Of a stretch of DNA of 64,000 nucleotides, positions 34,548 through 44,040 are shown one piece after another. Source of the DNA: Candidatus Lernaella stagnicola (GTDB taxonomy: Bacteria; Lernaellota; Lernaellaia; Lernaellales; Lernaellaceae); NCBI GenBank assembly GCA_030765525.1, contig JAVCCK010000003.1:186001-250000 (forward strand), given 5' to 3'. The stretch's first letter is position 1, and each line of letters begins with the position of its first letter. The position numbers and the translations under genes were made by a program. The notes below the pieces were generated by a model. It did no database searches. It was given only the letters and a program-made list of their open reading frames with translations, and was not told the origin of the DNA.

Positions 34548-36779
34548 ATGAAATCACGACCCTGCAGACGTTTCGGATCGCAGCTCTTTGCCGCCATGAT
34601 GGCCGTGGCGCTTGCGACTATTGCGGTCTTCGTTTTGGCTTGCGACCAGCGGGCCGCCTTGGCTATGGGTGACAAGCCGCCGGTCGAAATCGGAGAGATC
34701 ACACCAACCCCGACCCCGACGCCGGTTGCCGAGACCACGCCCGAACCCTTGATCCCCGGCAAACCGGGAGCCACGCACTACGTCGCCCGCGCCCGCGCGG
34801 CCGAGCAAGCGGGGGACGCAATCGCCGCCGCCACGTTGTTCTTAAGAGCCGCGCAAGCCTATCCAACGGTTGCCGATGGCGCCCTGGATGAAGCCGCGCG
34901 ACTGCAATCGGCGGCCGGTCGGCATACCGATGCCATCAAGACGCTGCGCATTTTGCAGCAAAGTCACGGTGCGCGCGCCGTCGCATTGCGAGTTTTGGAT
35001 CGCCTGGCCAAGGCGCATGACCAAGCCGGCGATAAGCAAACCGCCGTTCGCTTGCACTTAACCGCCGGCAACGAGGGCGGTGATGTCAACCGCAAAGCCT
35101 TTCATTTGCTGCGCGCCGCCGAACTTCAACACGAGATGGGGCAGAACGCCTCGGCCGTTACGCTGGCCAAACGCCTGCTGAACGAATTGCCCCCGCATCG
35201 CTACACAATACGCGCCATGACGCTCTATCATCAGTGGGCGCTGCCCGGCGACCTTCCCGCACAGGCGCGGCATGCCGAAGAACTCGGTCGCCGCATGTTG
35301 AAGAAGGATATGTACGAGCAAGCCGCGGCGGCGCTGCACGCTTCGGTGACGCTGCGCACCCGGGCCGGCAAGCCGGTCGCCCCCACGAGCGAATTGTGGC
35401 GCCTGGCCGGCTACTCGCTTTACCGTACGCACCACAACGAGCAGGCCGTTGTCTACTACGAAAAAAGGTTTGCAGCCGGCGGAACCCCAACGGCGGAAAA
35501 CCTGCACGAGCTGGGCAAATTGTACGCCCGCTTGGGCGACGCCAAGGGTGTGAAGCGCGCCTACGACAGGGTGTCGCGGCACGGCTCCGGCTCCTATCAT
35601 TTGACCGCCGCTTACCAGAAAGCTTGGCTGGCCATCGAGGAAAGAGATTACGCGAAAGCTCACGCCTATTTCGCCAAGCGTTGCCAAGCCACCCGCAACC
35701 GCAACGAACTGGCGTGCTGGCTCGCCGGTTGGACGGCCTTTCAACGGGGCCATAAAAAAACCGCCATCAATTATTTCACCCAAGCGGCGGCGAACCGACG
35801 TTTTCAGGAAACGTGGCGCTACAAATATTGGCGCGGTCGTGCGCTGCTGGAATCCGGAGGCGTCGAGAAAGGCCTCGCGGCCCTGCATCGCCTCAACAAG
35901 GACCGCCCGCACGACTACTACGGGGTTCTAGCCGCGGACATACTGCGTCAACGCAAGGCGCCGTACATCGACTTGAAAGACCATATGGCCCGGCCCGCCG
36001 CCGGCGGCTACTCGTTGGCACCTCCGCCGGCCGGTTGGTGGCGTGAATACGACGAACTGAAAAATTCCCTGGGACACGTCATCGAACTGACCGACGTCGG
36101 CTTGTGGCGCGCGGCGGGGGCGGAATTGGTGTTCGTGCAATTGCCCAAGAAGCTGTCGCCGCCGGAAGATTACGCGCTGGCCGAGATCTGTCGCCGAGCC
36201 AAGCGCTACGATCTGGCGCGCAAGTGCGCGTACCGCGGCGGGGTGTATCACTACGTCAAGAATTCTCGGGTTTCGTTGTTGGACGGCTATTACCCGTACT
36301 ACCTGCCGCTCGGCTACGAGGATTGGGTATTGCAGTACGCCAAGCAATTCCGGCTACCGCCTGCCCTTCCCTTTGCGATCATTCTGCATGAATCCGGATA
36401 CCGCGCGCAGGTGGTCAGCCCGGCGTATGCGGTGGGCTTGATGCAAATTCTTCCGCAAACCGGGGCGCAGATTGCCCAAGGATTGGGCGAAGCCTACGAT
36501 GAAGACAGTTTGTACGATCCGGAGACCAATATTCGATTTGGCTGCTGGTATTTGCGGCACTTGCTCGATGAACTGGGCGGCGATCCGGCGTACGCCATCG
36601 CCGCATATAACGCGGGTCCGAAAGCGGTCGGGAAGTGGCTGCGCAACAAACGGGATGCCGCTCAAACCCAGTTCGTCGCGGAAATTGTTTACCAGGAGAC
36701 GAATCGATATGTGCGCCGCGTTTTGACTTCGATGAAAAAGTACGAGGTTCTGTTGCAGAGTCGCGATAACTCAGGCTAA
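34548..36779 (+). CDS. slt: Lytic murein transglycosylase, Slt70-like lipoprotein
   Basis: About 743 residues if started at the ATG at 34548 (MKSRPCRRFG); GTG/ATG codons at 34521/34524 are alternatives and none has a good ribosome site. A signal segment ends in VLAC, a likely lipobox, followed by a Thr-Pro repeat (PTPTPTPVAETTPEP). The middle 500 residues are TPR-like superhelical repeats. The C-terminal SLT domain has the catalytic Glu in ILHESGYRAQVVSPAYAVGLMQILPQT (Glu about 615) and the AYNAGPKAVGKWL motif. Such enzymes cut peptidoglycan glycan strands to 1,6-anhydro ends in the periplasm. It precedes the HEAT-repeat gene by 63 bp on the same strand. Confidence 0.88.
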   Translation: MKSRPCRRFGSQLFAAMMAVALATIAVFVLACDQRAALAMGDKPPVEIGEITPTPTPTPVAETTPEPLIPGKPGATHYVARARAAEQAGDAIAAATLFLRAAQAYPTVADGALDEAARLQSAAGRHTDAIKTLRILQQSHGARAVALRVLDRLAKAHDQAGDKQTAVRLHLTAGNEGGDVNRKAFHLLRAAELQHEMGQNASAVTLAKRLLNELPPHRYTIRAMTLYHQWALPGDLPAQARHAEELGRRMLKKDMYEQAAAALHASVTLRTRAGKPVAPTSELWRLAGYSLYRTHHNEQAVVYYEKRFAAGGTPTAENLHELGKLYARLGDAKGVKRAYDRVSRHGSGSYHLTAAYQKAWLAIEERDYAKAHAYFAKRCQATRNRNELACWLAGWTAFQRGHKKTAINYFTQAAANRRFQETWRYKYWRGRALLESGGVEKGLAALHRLNKDRPHDYYGVLAADILRQRKAPYIDLKDHMARPAAGGYSLAPPPAGWWREYDELKNSLGHVIELTDVGLWRAAGAELVFVQLPKKLSPPEDYALAEICRRAKRYDLARKCAYRGGVYHYVKNSRVSLLDGYYPYYLPLGYEDWVLQYAKQFRLPPALPFAIILHESGYRAQVVSPAYAVGLMQILPQTGAQIAQGLGEAYDEDSLYDPETNIRFGCWYLRHLLDELGGDPAYAIAAYNAGPKAVGKWLRNKRDAAQTQFVAEIVYQETNRYVRRVLTSMKKYEVLLQSRDNSG

Positions 36780-36842
36780 AATGGCTCAATTGGGTTCCCA
36801 TGTATTTGTTTGGTTTTGAGTCACAAAAGGTAGTGGAAAACG

Positions 36843-39464
36843 ATGAGTAGCCAACCGCTCACTCCCGACCAACTGAAGTTGATCCTCGATTCGATTCAGG
36901 CGATCGGTGGCACAATCATCAACATCAGGCGTTATCCAACGGGTTCATCGTTGATCAAAATGGCGTTGGAACGAGCCACTTCGCAATTCGATCGAATTTT
37001 CGAAGAGATGGATTCGTTCACCGTCAGCGAGAGCGAAAAGCAGATTCTGATCAACGACGAGCGGCTACCGGAGAAGTTGGCCAACCTCGCCTTTGTCGTA
37101 CGCTTTCTTTCCACCATCATGGACCGCAACGTTCGCAGTTTGACTTTCAGCAAAGGGCTGACCGCCCGGGAATTAAAAGATTTCATCGAGTTGCTTGGTC
37201 ACCACCCGGACGAGCTCAAGACCATGGGCGCCATCAACGACCTGCTTCAACAAACCGGCGTGGAACACATAACCATTGACGCCAAGGTTTTCGTGGCGAT
37301 TCGCAAGGACCAAGTCGTCGCGGAGATAAACGCTCTGGAAGGTTTGCGGGACGATATGACGATCAGCGCGGAGGGGTTTCAAGACAGCACCTTCATTAAG
37401 TATTTGCTGACCAAATTGCGCGACGGCGAACTCGCGATTCCCGAAGCCAAGCTAAAGGAAATCAAAAGCCGCATCGATTTCGACAAACTCGCCGATGCGA
37501 AAAACATCGACTACGATAAAGTCGGCCCGTTGATTTCCAGCATGCTCGAAGCGTTCAACGAGGACATACGTCAAGTCGAAGAGATGCCCGATACGGACAT
37601 GACAACCGTTGCCGTCGCCGCCGATATCGCCCCCTCGCTGAGTCCGGAACTATTCGACGCCATCCGGTCGCAGACTCTGACCGTGCGGCAGGATGCTGCC
37701 GAGTCTGAACGCGACGATCGCGTCCACAAACTGACCAAGACTTTCGAGGGAATCAGCCAAGCGATTTTCGGTTTTAAGCAACCGGCAGTCCGAACCAAGC
37801 TGCTCAACGACTTCCTGACGATCGTCACGAATTTCAAGACGCGCACGCTCGGTCAGATGCTCTTGTCGCGCCTCGCCGACAATCCCGCGCACGATAAAGA
37901 ACTAAAAGCGCACGTCATCTCCACACTTTCGCTCAAGAAAAAATCGGCGCTCATCGACCTCTTTTTGGGCAAGTATCAGCGGTGGATTGAAGGGCTTTCG
38001 CCGGCCGATTTCGAGGTCGAATCAACCGAAGTGGAGAAAGCCGAGGACCTGCTAAAGAAGCTGCTCGGCGTAATCCGCCGCCAAAAATCACCTCCGGAAT
38101 TGGAGGAGAAAGCACGCCGCGCGTTGGCGGTTGTGCACAATTTCCGCGAGGAAGCACCGACCCCGGAAAAGCTTCTCATTCTTAAAGTGCGGCGGTTATT
38201 GTCGAAGGATCCCTCGTTCCTTGTCGAGGAAAAGATCGAGGCTTTCATCCCCGACTTGTTGTTGCGCCTGGTGGATATGAAGCGCCCGGACGTTGCCAAG
38301 AAGATTCTTGAAAAGCTCAATATGAACGTGCAAAGCGAGGACGAACAAACCCGTCTGCGCGTGGCCGGCACCATCGTACGGGTTAGCCAACAATTGCTGG
38401 ACGCGAACGCCCACCTTCTTCACGGTACGATTTTCGGGTTGCTGCTGCGCGACTTCCGCCGCGAGAAGGAGCAAAGAGTCTTCGCCGCGTTCTTGGCCGC
38501 ACTGGTTTCCGACCTCGGCCGCTTGATCGACGAAGGTCACTTCAATCTGGCCATTCAAGTCTTCAAGGGTATCAGCACGCTGAAAGACAACGAAGATAAT
38601 CCGGTCAAAATCAAGTTCCTCGAAATGGCCGAGAAAAAGATCACCTCCCACGCCGAATTGCTCGACCACCTGGTGAAACAGTTCACCGAGGCCGACGAGA
38701 AACAATCGGACCTTGCCCTGCAGATTCTGCTGCGTATCGATGAATCGCGGACGGTGATGACGATGTTCGATTTGTTGCTCAACAGTGAAGAAATGCGCGT
38801 GCGGAAAAAGGCGATGCATGTCTTGACTCGCATACCCGAGGCCGCCGGCCCGCAAATCCGCGACCACCTGTCGAAACCGGAACACCCCTGGTATTTCGTG
38901 CGCAACCTGATTCACCTGGCCGGCGATATGAAGGCCGCCGGCGCCCTACCCGAAGGCATCGAGCGCGCCGTTGCCGCTCACGCCAAGCATGAAAACGAGC
39001 AGGTGCGCAAAGTCTGTTTGTCCACGCTCGTGAAAATCGGCAACGACAATGCCGACGGAATCCTTGCCGAAATGTTGCCGAAACTCGACGAAGGCAGCCG
39101 GCGGATCGTCATCAACCACATGGGACATCGCCGCTCACCGCAGGCAATCGAATACATGTTGGGACTGCTGGAACCCGGCCTGGTCGATCGCGATGAGGAA
39201 TGGGCTTTGGAGCTCATCAGCGCGTTCGGCCGTATCGGCGACGAGCGTGCCGTGCCCCCGCTCAAGAAAACCCTTAAACCGGGCGGGCTGGCCGGCTTGT
39301 TCAAGCGCGGTCCCAACGAGAAAGTCATCGCCGCCATCCTGCGCGCCCTCGGCAACATCGGCGGCGAGGACACGAAATCCATCGTCAGCAAGTTTACGCA
39401 CGACGCCAACGCCAATGTCTCCCGGGCGGCCCAGGACGCGTTGCGCAACCTTTCGGCTGAGTGA
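36843..39464 (+). CDS. Large HEAT-repeat protein
   Basis: An 873-residue cytoplasmic protein with no signal peptide or membrane helix. The N-terminal 150 residues (about 10-150) form a recurrent module of alpha/beta type: NIRRYPTGSSLIKMALER, LTFSKGLTARELKDFIELL, HITIDAKVFVAI. This part resembles N-terminal modules seen with HEAT or signalling domains in delta-type bacteria. From about residue 270 to the end it is all helical, with clear HEAT units in the last 250 residues (ESRTVMTMFDLLLNSEEMRVRKKAMHVLTR; NENVRKVCLSTLVKIG-like; AIEYMLGLLEPGL). AAAAGG lies upstream. It converges on waaA with 8 bp between stops. A scaffold role is likely; partner unknown. Confidence 0.75.
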   Translation: MSSQPLTPDQLKLILDSIQAIGGTIINIRRYPTGSSLIKMALERATSQFDRIFEEMDSFTVSESEKQILINDERLPEKLANLAFVVRFLSTIMDRNVRSLTFSKGLTARELKDFIELLGHHPDELKTMGAINDLLQQTGVEHITIDAKVFVAIRKDQVVAEINALEGLRDDMTISAEGFQDSTFIKYLLTKLRDGELAIPEAKLKEIKSRIDFDKLADAKNIDYDKVGPLISSMLEAFNEDIRQVEEMPDTDMTTVAVAADIAPSLSPELFDAIRSQTLTVRQDAAESERDDRVHKLTKTFEGISQAIFGFKQPAVRTKLLNDFLTIVTNFKTRTLGQMLLSRLADNPAHDKELKAHVISTLSLKKKSALIDLFLGKYQRWIEGLSPADFEVESTEVEKAEDLLKKLLGVIRRQKSPPELEEKARRALAVVHNFREEAPTPEKLLILKVRRLLSKDPSFLVEEKIEAFIPDLLLRLVDMKRPDVAKKILEKLNMNVQSEDEQTRLRVAGTIVRVSQQLLDANAHLLHGTIFGLLLRDFRREKEQRVFAAFLAALVSDLGRLIDEGHFNLAIQVFKGISTLKDNEDNPVKIKFLEMAEKKITSHAELLDHLVKQFTEADEKQSDLALQILLRIDESRTVMTMFDLLLNSEEMRVRKKAMHVLTRIPEAAGPQIRDHLSKPEHPWYFVRNLIHLAGDMKAAGALPEGIERAVAAHAKHENEQVRKVCLSTLVKIGNDNADGILAEMLPKLDEGSRRIVINHMGHRRSPQAIEYMLGLLEPGLVDRDEEWALELISAFGRIGDERAVPPLKKTLKPGGLAGLFKRGPNEKVIAAILRALGNIGGEDTKSIVSKFTHDANANVSRAAQDALRNLSAE

Positions 39465-39472
39465 AAGCTTCC

Positions 39473-40735
39473 CTAGCGGTCGAGTAAATCCTGTAGAGCT
39501 TGGAACGTGCGCGCCACGGTGCCTTGGTGAGATTCGAGCGCACTGCGCGCCGCAGTTCCGGCGGTCTGTCTCGCGTCCGCATCGCTGAGCCAGAGTTCGA
39601 TCGTCCCGGCGAGTTCCACCCCGGACGCCACCACCGTCAAGCCACCCGCGGCCCGCAGCGCCGCGACCTCCATGCGGAAATTCGGGGTGTAGGGCCCGAC
39701 CACGACCGGCACGCCGTGCACCGCCGCCTCTAACACGTTTTGTCCGCCGCGTCGCCCAAACGAACCGCCGACGAACGCGGCGAATCCAATTCCATACACC
39801 CAGGAAAGTTCGCCGAGCACATCAACCAGAAGCACGTCGGCCTCCGCCGCTTCCTCGACGCGGGAACTCGCGCGCCGCGCCAGGGACAAGCCGCTTCGCA
39901 TAATATCCGCTGCCGCTTCGTCGCAACGATTAACGTGGCGCGGAGCGATGACGAGAGCCAAATCGGGATGCGTTTTACGCAATTCAAACACGGCCTGCGC
40001 AACCAGCGACTCTTCGCCCGGGTGCGTCGATCCCGCCACGAAAACGCGTCGTCCTTCGGCGAATTTTTCGTAGTATGCCGCCTCTTTCGGCGCGGGAGGC
40101 GCGACGACGTCGAACTTCAAGCTACCCAACACCTGCATTCTGTCCGATGAAACACCCAATGCGGCAAAGCGCTTGGCGAAAAGGTCGCTTTGCGGAAAAA
40201 CGGCGGTCAACTTCTCCAACGCCGGTCGCATACCACAACGGATGATCCGATACCAACGATAACTCCTGTCCGACAAACGGCCGTTGACCAGCACCACTTT
40301 CGCGCCCGTCCGCCGCGCCGCAAAAATTGCGCACGGCCACAATTCGGTCTCGAACAGCACGAGCAAACGCGGTTCAACCCGCCGCATCCAACGATACGCC
40401 AACGGCGCAATATCGACGGGCACGATCGTCGCGATTCGCTCGCCGAACAATTCACGCGCCCGGGCGTATCCAGACGGCGTAAACGTCGCCACCAGCACCG
40501 GCGCGCCGCCTTCGTTGAGGAAGCGGCGAATCAGGCCCTGCGCCGTGTTCACCTCACCCAGCGAAGCGCACCAAACGACGACCGGGCGTTCGCCCGTCCG
40601 GCGCGGCACGAAGCCGAAACGCGCGGCGAGACCGTCCCATAATCCTGGTTTGAATAAGCCGAGAACGACCACGACGAAAAACACGGCGGGCGCGAGGTGC
40701 ACTCCCAACAGGGCGTAGATAAACAGGAAAATCAC
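39473..40735 (-). CDS. waaA: Kdo transferase (3-deoxy-D-manno-octulosonate transferase)
   Basis: A 420-residue GT30 enzyme that adds Kdo from CMP-Kdo to lipid IVA at the inner membrane. The N-terminal helix (1-25) anchors it. Signature segments are VVWCASLGEVNTAQGLI (catalytic Glu about 61), LFETELWPCAIFAARR, VNGRLSDRSYRWY, FPQSDLFAKRFAALG, SLKFDV, VAGSTHPGEE, LLVDVLGELSWVYG and AFVGGSFGRRGGQNVLEAAVHGVPVVVGP. Length is normal (about 425). It overlaps the GT39 gene by 4 bp and ends the long OM-biogenesis cluster. Confidence 0.95.
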   Translation of the reverse strand: MIFLFIYALLGVHLAPAVFFVVVVLGLFKPGLWDGLAARFGFVPRRTGERPVVVWCASLGEVNTAQGLIRRFLNEGGAPVLVATFTPSGYARARELFGERIATIVPVDIAPLAYRWMRRVEPRLLVLFETELWPCAIFAARRTGAKVVLVNGRLSDRSYRWYRIIRCGMRPALEKLTAVFPQSDLFAKRFAALGVSSDRMQVLGSLKFDVVAPPAPKEAAYYEKFAEGRRVFVAGSTHPGEESLVAQAVFELRKTHPDLALVIAPRHVNRCDEAAADIMRSGLSLARRASSRVEEAAEADVLLVDVLGELSWVYGIGFAAFVGGSFGRRGGQNVLEAAVHGVPVVVGPYTPNFRMEVAALRAAGGLTVVASGVELAGTIELWLSDADARQTAGTAARSALESHQGTVARTFQALQDLLDR

Positions 40736-42255
40736 GGCGCGGCGCTCCTTTCCATCCGCCGGCGCTGTCGCTCCAGGTGATGGCCGACCGGATCCCGCAT
40801 ATAGAATGCCTCCTGTCCTTCCAACCGGAAATTACGCGCATGATAGACGCGCAATGTCTCCACTTTCTTACTCCCTCGCAAGCGGAAGATCGGCGGCAAC
40901 TCGGTCACCTCCTCGAAATGCCGGGCGAATTTTCGCGGCATGCCCCCTTCTTCTACGAAAAGCACGTCCCGCCCGGCCAAATTCCGAAAATCCTGCCACA
41001 GCGTAAACTGACTGCCGCGATGCGCGTAATCCGCAGTATAAATCGGCGGGTGGTCCGGCAAATGATAGCGCAGTTCGGCGGCGGTCTGATAGGTCTTGGT
41101 CGCCAGTTGTACGCCTTCGAACGACTGTCGCCTTTCCTGCACTTGTCGCGCTACGTCGCCCCAGCCAAAGGATTGGTCGCTCATGTCCGGCTTCAAGGGC
41201 ACAACGCCCAACAACGCCTGTAAATACACGGCGATGAGTCCAAGCAACGAAATGGTCAGACCGATCACAAAGACTCGGCGCATCCGATCACCGCGGGCTT
41301 TGACGTATGCAATAGCCAGCGGCAGAAAACCCAACCACATCACGGCAGGCCAATTGCCTTGCACTTTCGCCCGCAGACTGTTGACCGCGAAGTAGGCGGC
41401 GATAAACAGGGCCGGCACCGCCAGCAACCGAAGGCCGCGGGATGGCTCGCCCCGTTGTCGCACTGCCCATAGCGCGCCGAGAAAACCGAGCACAGCGAGA
41501 ATGGGGGAGACGATACCCAACTGCGCCAGGAGGTAGTCGCCGAGGGAAAGCAGCCGTTGCCATCCCACAATATCCGGGTCGACGGCCAGCTTTCGCACGG
41601 CGAAAAATGTGACCCATTGATGCATTTCGTTCCATTTGATGACCGGTACGACACAAATTGCGACCGTTGCGGCCCCAAAATACGGCCACGGCGACCTAAA
41701 ATGGCGTCGGCCAACGGGATCTAGTGTCGCGGTCGTCACCAAACCGAACGCGAAAATGATGGCGCTGAGCTTCGCATAGAGCGCCAGCGCCAGCAGTGCG
41801 CCGACGACAATCCAACCTCGCGGGCGATCGTCGAGTATCGTGCGCGCGAGGACCCACCACGCCGCGGCGATCAGCGGCAGCATCAAGCTGTCGTGCATAA
41901 CCAACGCACCGCCCGCTCCGAAAAGCGGTACCGCCTGCATGAGTAGCGCCGCCCAAAATGCGGTTTGCTCGTCTATCGTTCGCCGTACGAGTCCGAAAAC
42001 CAACAACGAACCGGCCAGGGAGCAGAGGGTCGCCAGCACCCGCAGCGACACCAAGCCACTGCCGAAGAGCGCCGACCACCCGCCATGCAGCCAGGCGATG
42101 CCGCCGGGTTGATCCCAATAGCACCAGTCAAGCTGCAGGCCCCACGTCCAGTAGTAGGCTTCATCGGGAATGATGCCGACGCCCAGCGAAACGATAAGCC
42201 GCACGAGGTGAATCGCGCCGAGGATGGCCAGTAATCGGAGGAAAGTGCTTCGCAC
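40732..42255 (-). CDS. PMT/ArnT-type membrane glycosyltransferase
   Basis: A 507-residue GT-C enzyme of the PMT_2 class. It has about 11 membrane helices and the periplasmic acidic catalytic loop PDEAYYWTWGLQLDWCYWDQPGGIAW (about 29-54) typical of ArnT-like proteins, and a C-terminal soluble region from about 380. ArnT proteins move a sugar from undecaprenyl phosphate to lipid A or core in the outer leaflet. It lies between msbA and waaA, where lpxK is found in many other genomes, and overlaps waaA by 4 bp, so modification of lipid A or inner core is plausible. Donor sugar unknown. Confidence 0.85.
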   Translation of the reverse strand: MRSTFLRLLAILGAIHLVRLIVSLGVGIIPDEAYYWTWGLQLDWCYWDQPGGIAWLHGGWSALFGSGLVSLRVLATLCSLAGSLLVFGLVRRTIDEQTAFWAALLMQAVPLFGAGGALVMHDSLMLPLIAAAWWVLARTILDDRPRGWIVVGALLALALYAKLSAIIFAFGLVTTATLDPVGRRHFRSPWPYFGAATVAICVVPVIKWNEMHQWVTFFAVRKLAVDPDIVGWQRLLSLGDYLLAQLGIVSPILAVLGFLGALWAVRQRGEPSRGLRLLAVPALFIAAYFAVNSLRAKVQGNWPAVMWLGFLPLAIAYVKARGDRMRRVFVIGLTISLLGLIAVYLQALLGVVPLKPDMSDQSFGWGDVARQVQERRQSFEGVQLATKTYQTAAELRYHLPDHPPIYTADYAHRGSQFTLWQDFRNLAGRDVLFVEEGGMPRKFARHFEEVTELPPIFRLRGSKKVETLRVYHARNFRLEGQEAFYMRDPVGHHLERQRRRMERSAAP

Positions 42256-42258
42256 GCT

Positions 42259-44040
42259 CTAATCGTGGTCGTGAAATTGCAGATTGTAAAGGCGCGCGTA
42301 TTCGCCGTTGCGCGCCATCAACGCGTCGTGGTCGCCATCTTCGACGACCTGCCCGTCGCGCAACACGACGATGCGGTCGGCGCGGCGGATCGTGGAAAGT
42401 CGGTGCGCAATCACAAAGGTCGTACGCCCGCGCATGAGGTTTTCCAGCGCATGCTGCACCTCGCGCTCGGACTCGGTATCTAGGGCGCTGGTCGCCTCGT
42501 CGAGAATGAGAATCGGCGCGTTTTTGAACAGCGCCCGCGCGATGGCCAGCCGTTGGCGTTGCCCGCCGGAGAGCTTCACGCCCAGTTCGCCGATGCGGGT
42601 GTCGTAGCCGTTGGGGAAGGACGTGATGAACTCGTGGGCATGCGCCATTTCGGCCACGCGCACGACTTTGTCGAACTCGGCCTCCGCCTGCCCGTAGGCG
42701 ATGTTGTTGCGAACCGTGTCGTCGAACAGGAAGGTATCTTGGGTCACCAGGGCGATTTGCAGACGCAGCGATTCCAACCGCAGTTCACGAATATCGTGGC
42801 CGTCGATCAGCACGCGCCCACCGGTCGTGTCGTAGAAGCGGGGAATCAAATTGATAAGCGTCGTCTTCCCGGCGCCGCTGCCGCCGACAATCGCCACCGT
42901 CTGGCCGATTTTCACGTCCAAGTCCACGCCGCGCAGGACCGCCTCGTTGGGATCGCCGTAATGGAAATGAACATTCTCCAGATGGACGCCGTCGCGGACC
43001 GGCGGCAGTTCCCGTGCCCCCGGGGGGTCGGCAACCGTGGCCACTGTATCCACGACTTCGAACACCCGCTGCGCCGCGGCCAACGCCGATTGAAACGCGT
43101 TGTTCATGCGCCCGGTGCGCTTAATCGGTTCGTACATCATGCCGAGCGCGGCGAGGAAACTGAAAAAACTACCCGGCGAGATCTTGTCGCCGATCACTTG
43201 CATACCGCCGTAGAAAATCACCGCCGCGGCCGCCAAGCTGCCCAGCGCCTCGATTGCGGGCGCCGTGATTTCCTCCCATTTGACACGTTTGACGTTCGCG
43301 GAGTAGTTGCGCTGGTTTTCATCGTCGAAGCGCTGCTGCTCGTACTTCTCCATCGCGAAGGCTTTGATGACCCGAATACCCGTGAAGTTTTCCTTCAGGA
43401 TCGAAGTCAACTCGCCCATCGACTCCTGGCCGCGCTTGGTGTACTTGCGCACCTTCTTGCCGAAACGCACGATCGGATACGCCGTCAGCGAAAACAGGAC
43501 GATGATGATCAGCGCCATGTCCCACCACATGAAGATCGCGACAATCGCCAAACCCAAAATCGTCACCGGTTCGCGAAACAAATTCGTCAGTGAGGAAACC
43601 GCGCGCTCCATCATGTTCACGTCGTTGGTGATGCGGCTCATCATCACGCCCGTGTTGGTATCCGTGTAGTAGTCGACGGAGAGCATCTGGTATTTTTCGT
43701 AGAGCTCCTGGCGAATGCGGCGAATCACACGCTGGCCGACCACGCGCAACACGTAGTTTTGCACGAAGCGGAAAACGCCCTTCATCGCGTAGATGCCAAT
43801 GACGAGAAACGGCAGAAACTGCAGCCACATGCGGGCTTCGCTTTTGTCGGGGTTGGCGAAGATGCGGTCCATTGCCGGCTTCACCAGATACGCGGTGGCG
43901 CTACCCGCGCCCGATACCAGCAGCGCGCAGCCGAAAGCGACGGTCACCAGCGCCGTGTACGGCTTAAAGTAGACGAGCAGCCGCAGGAATTCCTGCCAGC
44001 CCTCGCCCTTCCAGAATTTGACTCTCGCTTTTTTAGCCAT
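42259..44040 (-). CDS. msbA: Lipid A export ABC transporter
   Basis: A 593-residue half-transporter that flips lipid A-core across the inner membrane. The N-terminal six-helix domain (about 20-325) includes DYYTDTNTGVMMSRITNDVNMMERAV, a usual MsbA coupling segment. The nucleotide-binding domain has Walker A GGSGAGKTTLI (about 388-398), Q-loop VTQDTFLFDDTV, signature KLSGGQRQRLAIARAL, Walker B ILILDEATSALD and H-loop IAHRLSTI. Length matches E. coli MsbA (582). Its start overlaps the PAP2-LpxB fusion by 8 bp, consistent with coupled lipid A synthesis and export. Confidence 0.93.
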   Translation of the reverse strand: MAKKARVKFWKGEGWQEFLRLLVYFKPYTALVTVAFGCALLVSGAGSATAYLVKPAMDRIFANPDKSEARMWLQFLPFLVIGIYAMKGVFRFVQNYVLRVVGQRVIRRIRQELYEKYQMLSVDYYTDTNTGVMMSRITNDVNMMERAVSSLTNLFREPVTILGLAIVAIFMWWDMALIIIVLFSLTAYPIVRFGKKVRKYTKRGQESMGELTSILKENFTGIRVIKAFAMEKYEQQRFDDENQRNYSANVKRVKWEEITAPAIEALGSLAAAAVIFYGGMQVIGDKISPGSFFSFLAALGMMYEPIKRTGRMNNAFQSALAAAQRVFEVVDTVATVADPPGARELPPVRDGVHLENVHFHYGDPNEAVLRGVDLDVKIGQTVAIVGGSGAGKTTLINLIPRFYDTTGGRVLIDGHDIRELRLESLRLQIALVTQDTFLFDDTVRNNIAYGQAEAEFDKVVRVAEMAHAHEFITSFPNGYDTRIGELGVKLSGGQRQRLAIARALFKNAPILILDEATSALDTESEREVQHALENLMRGRTTFVIAHRLSTIRRADRIVVLRDGQVVEDGDHDALMARNGEYARLYNLQFHDHD

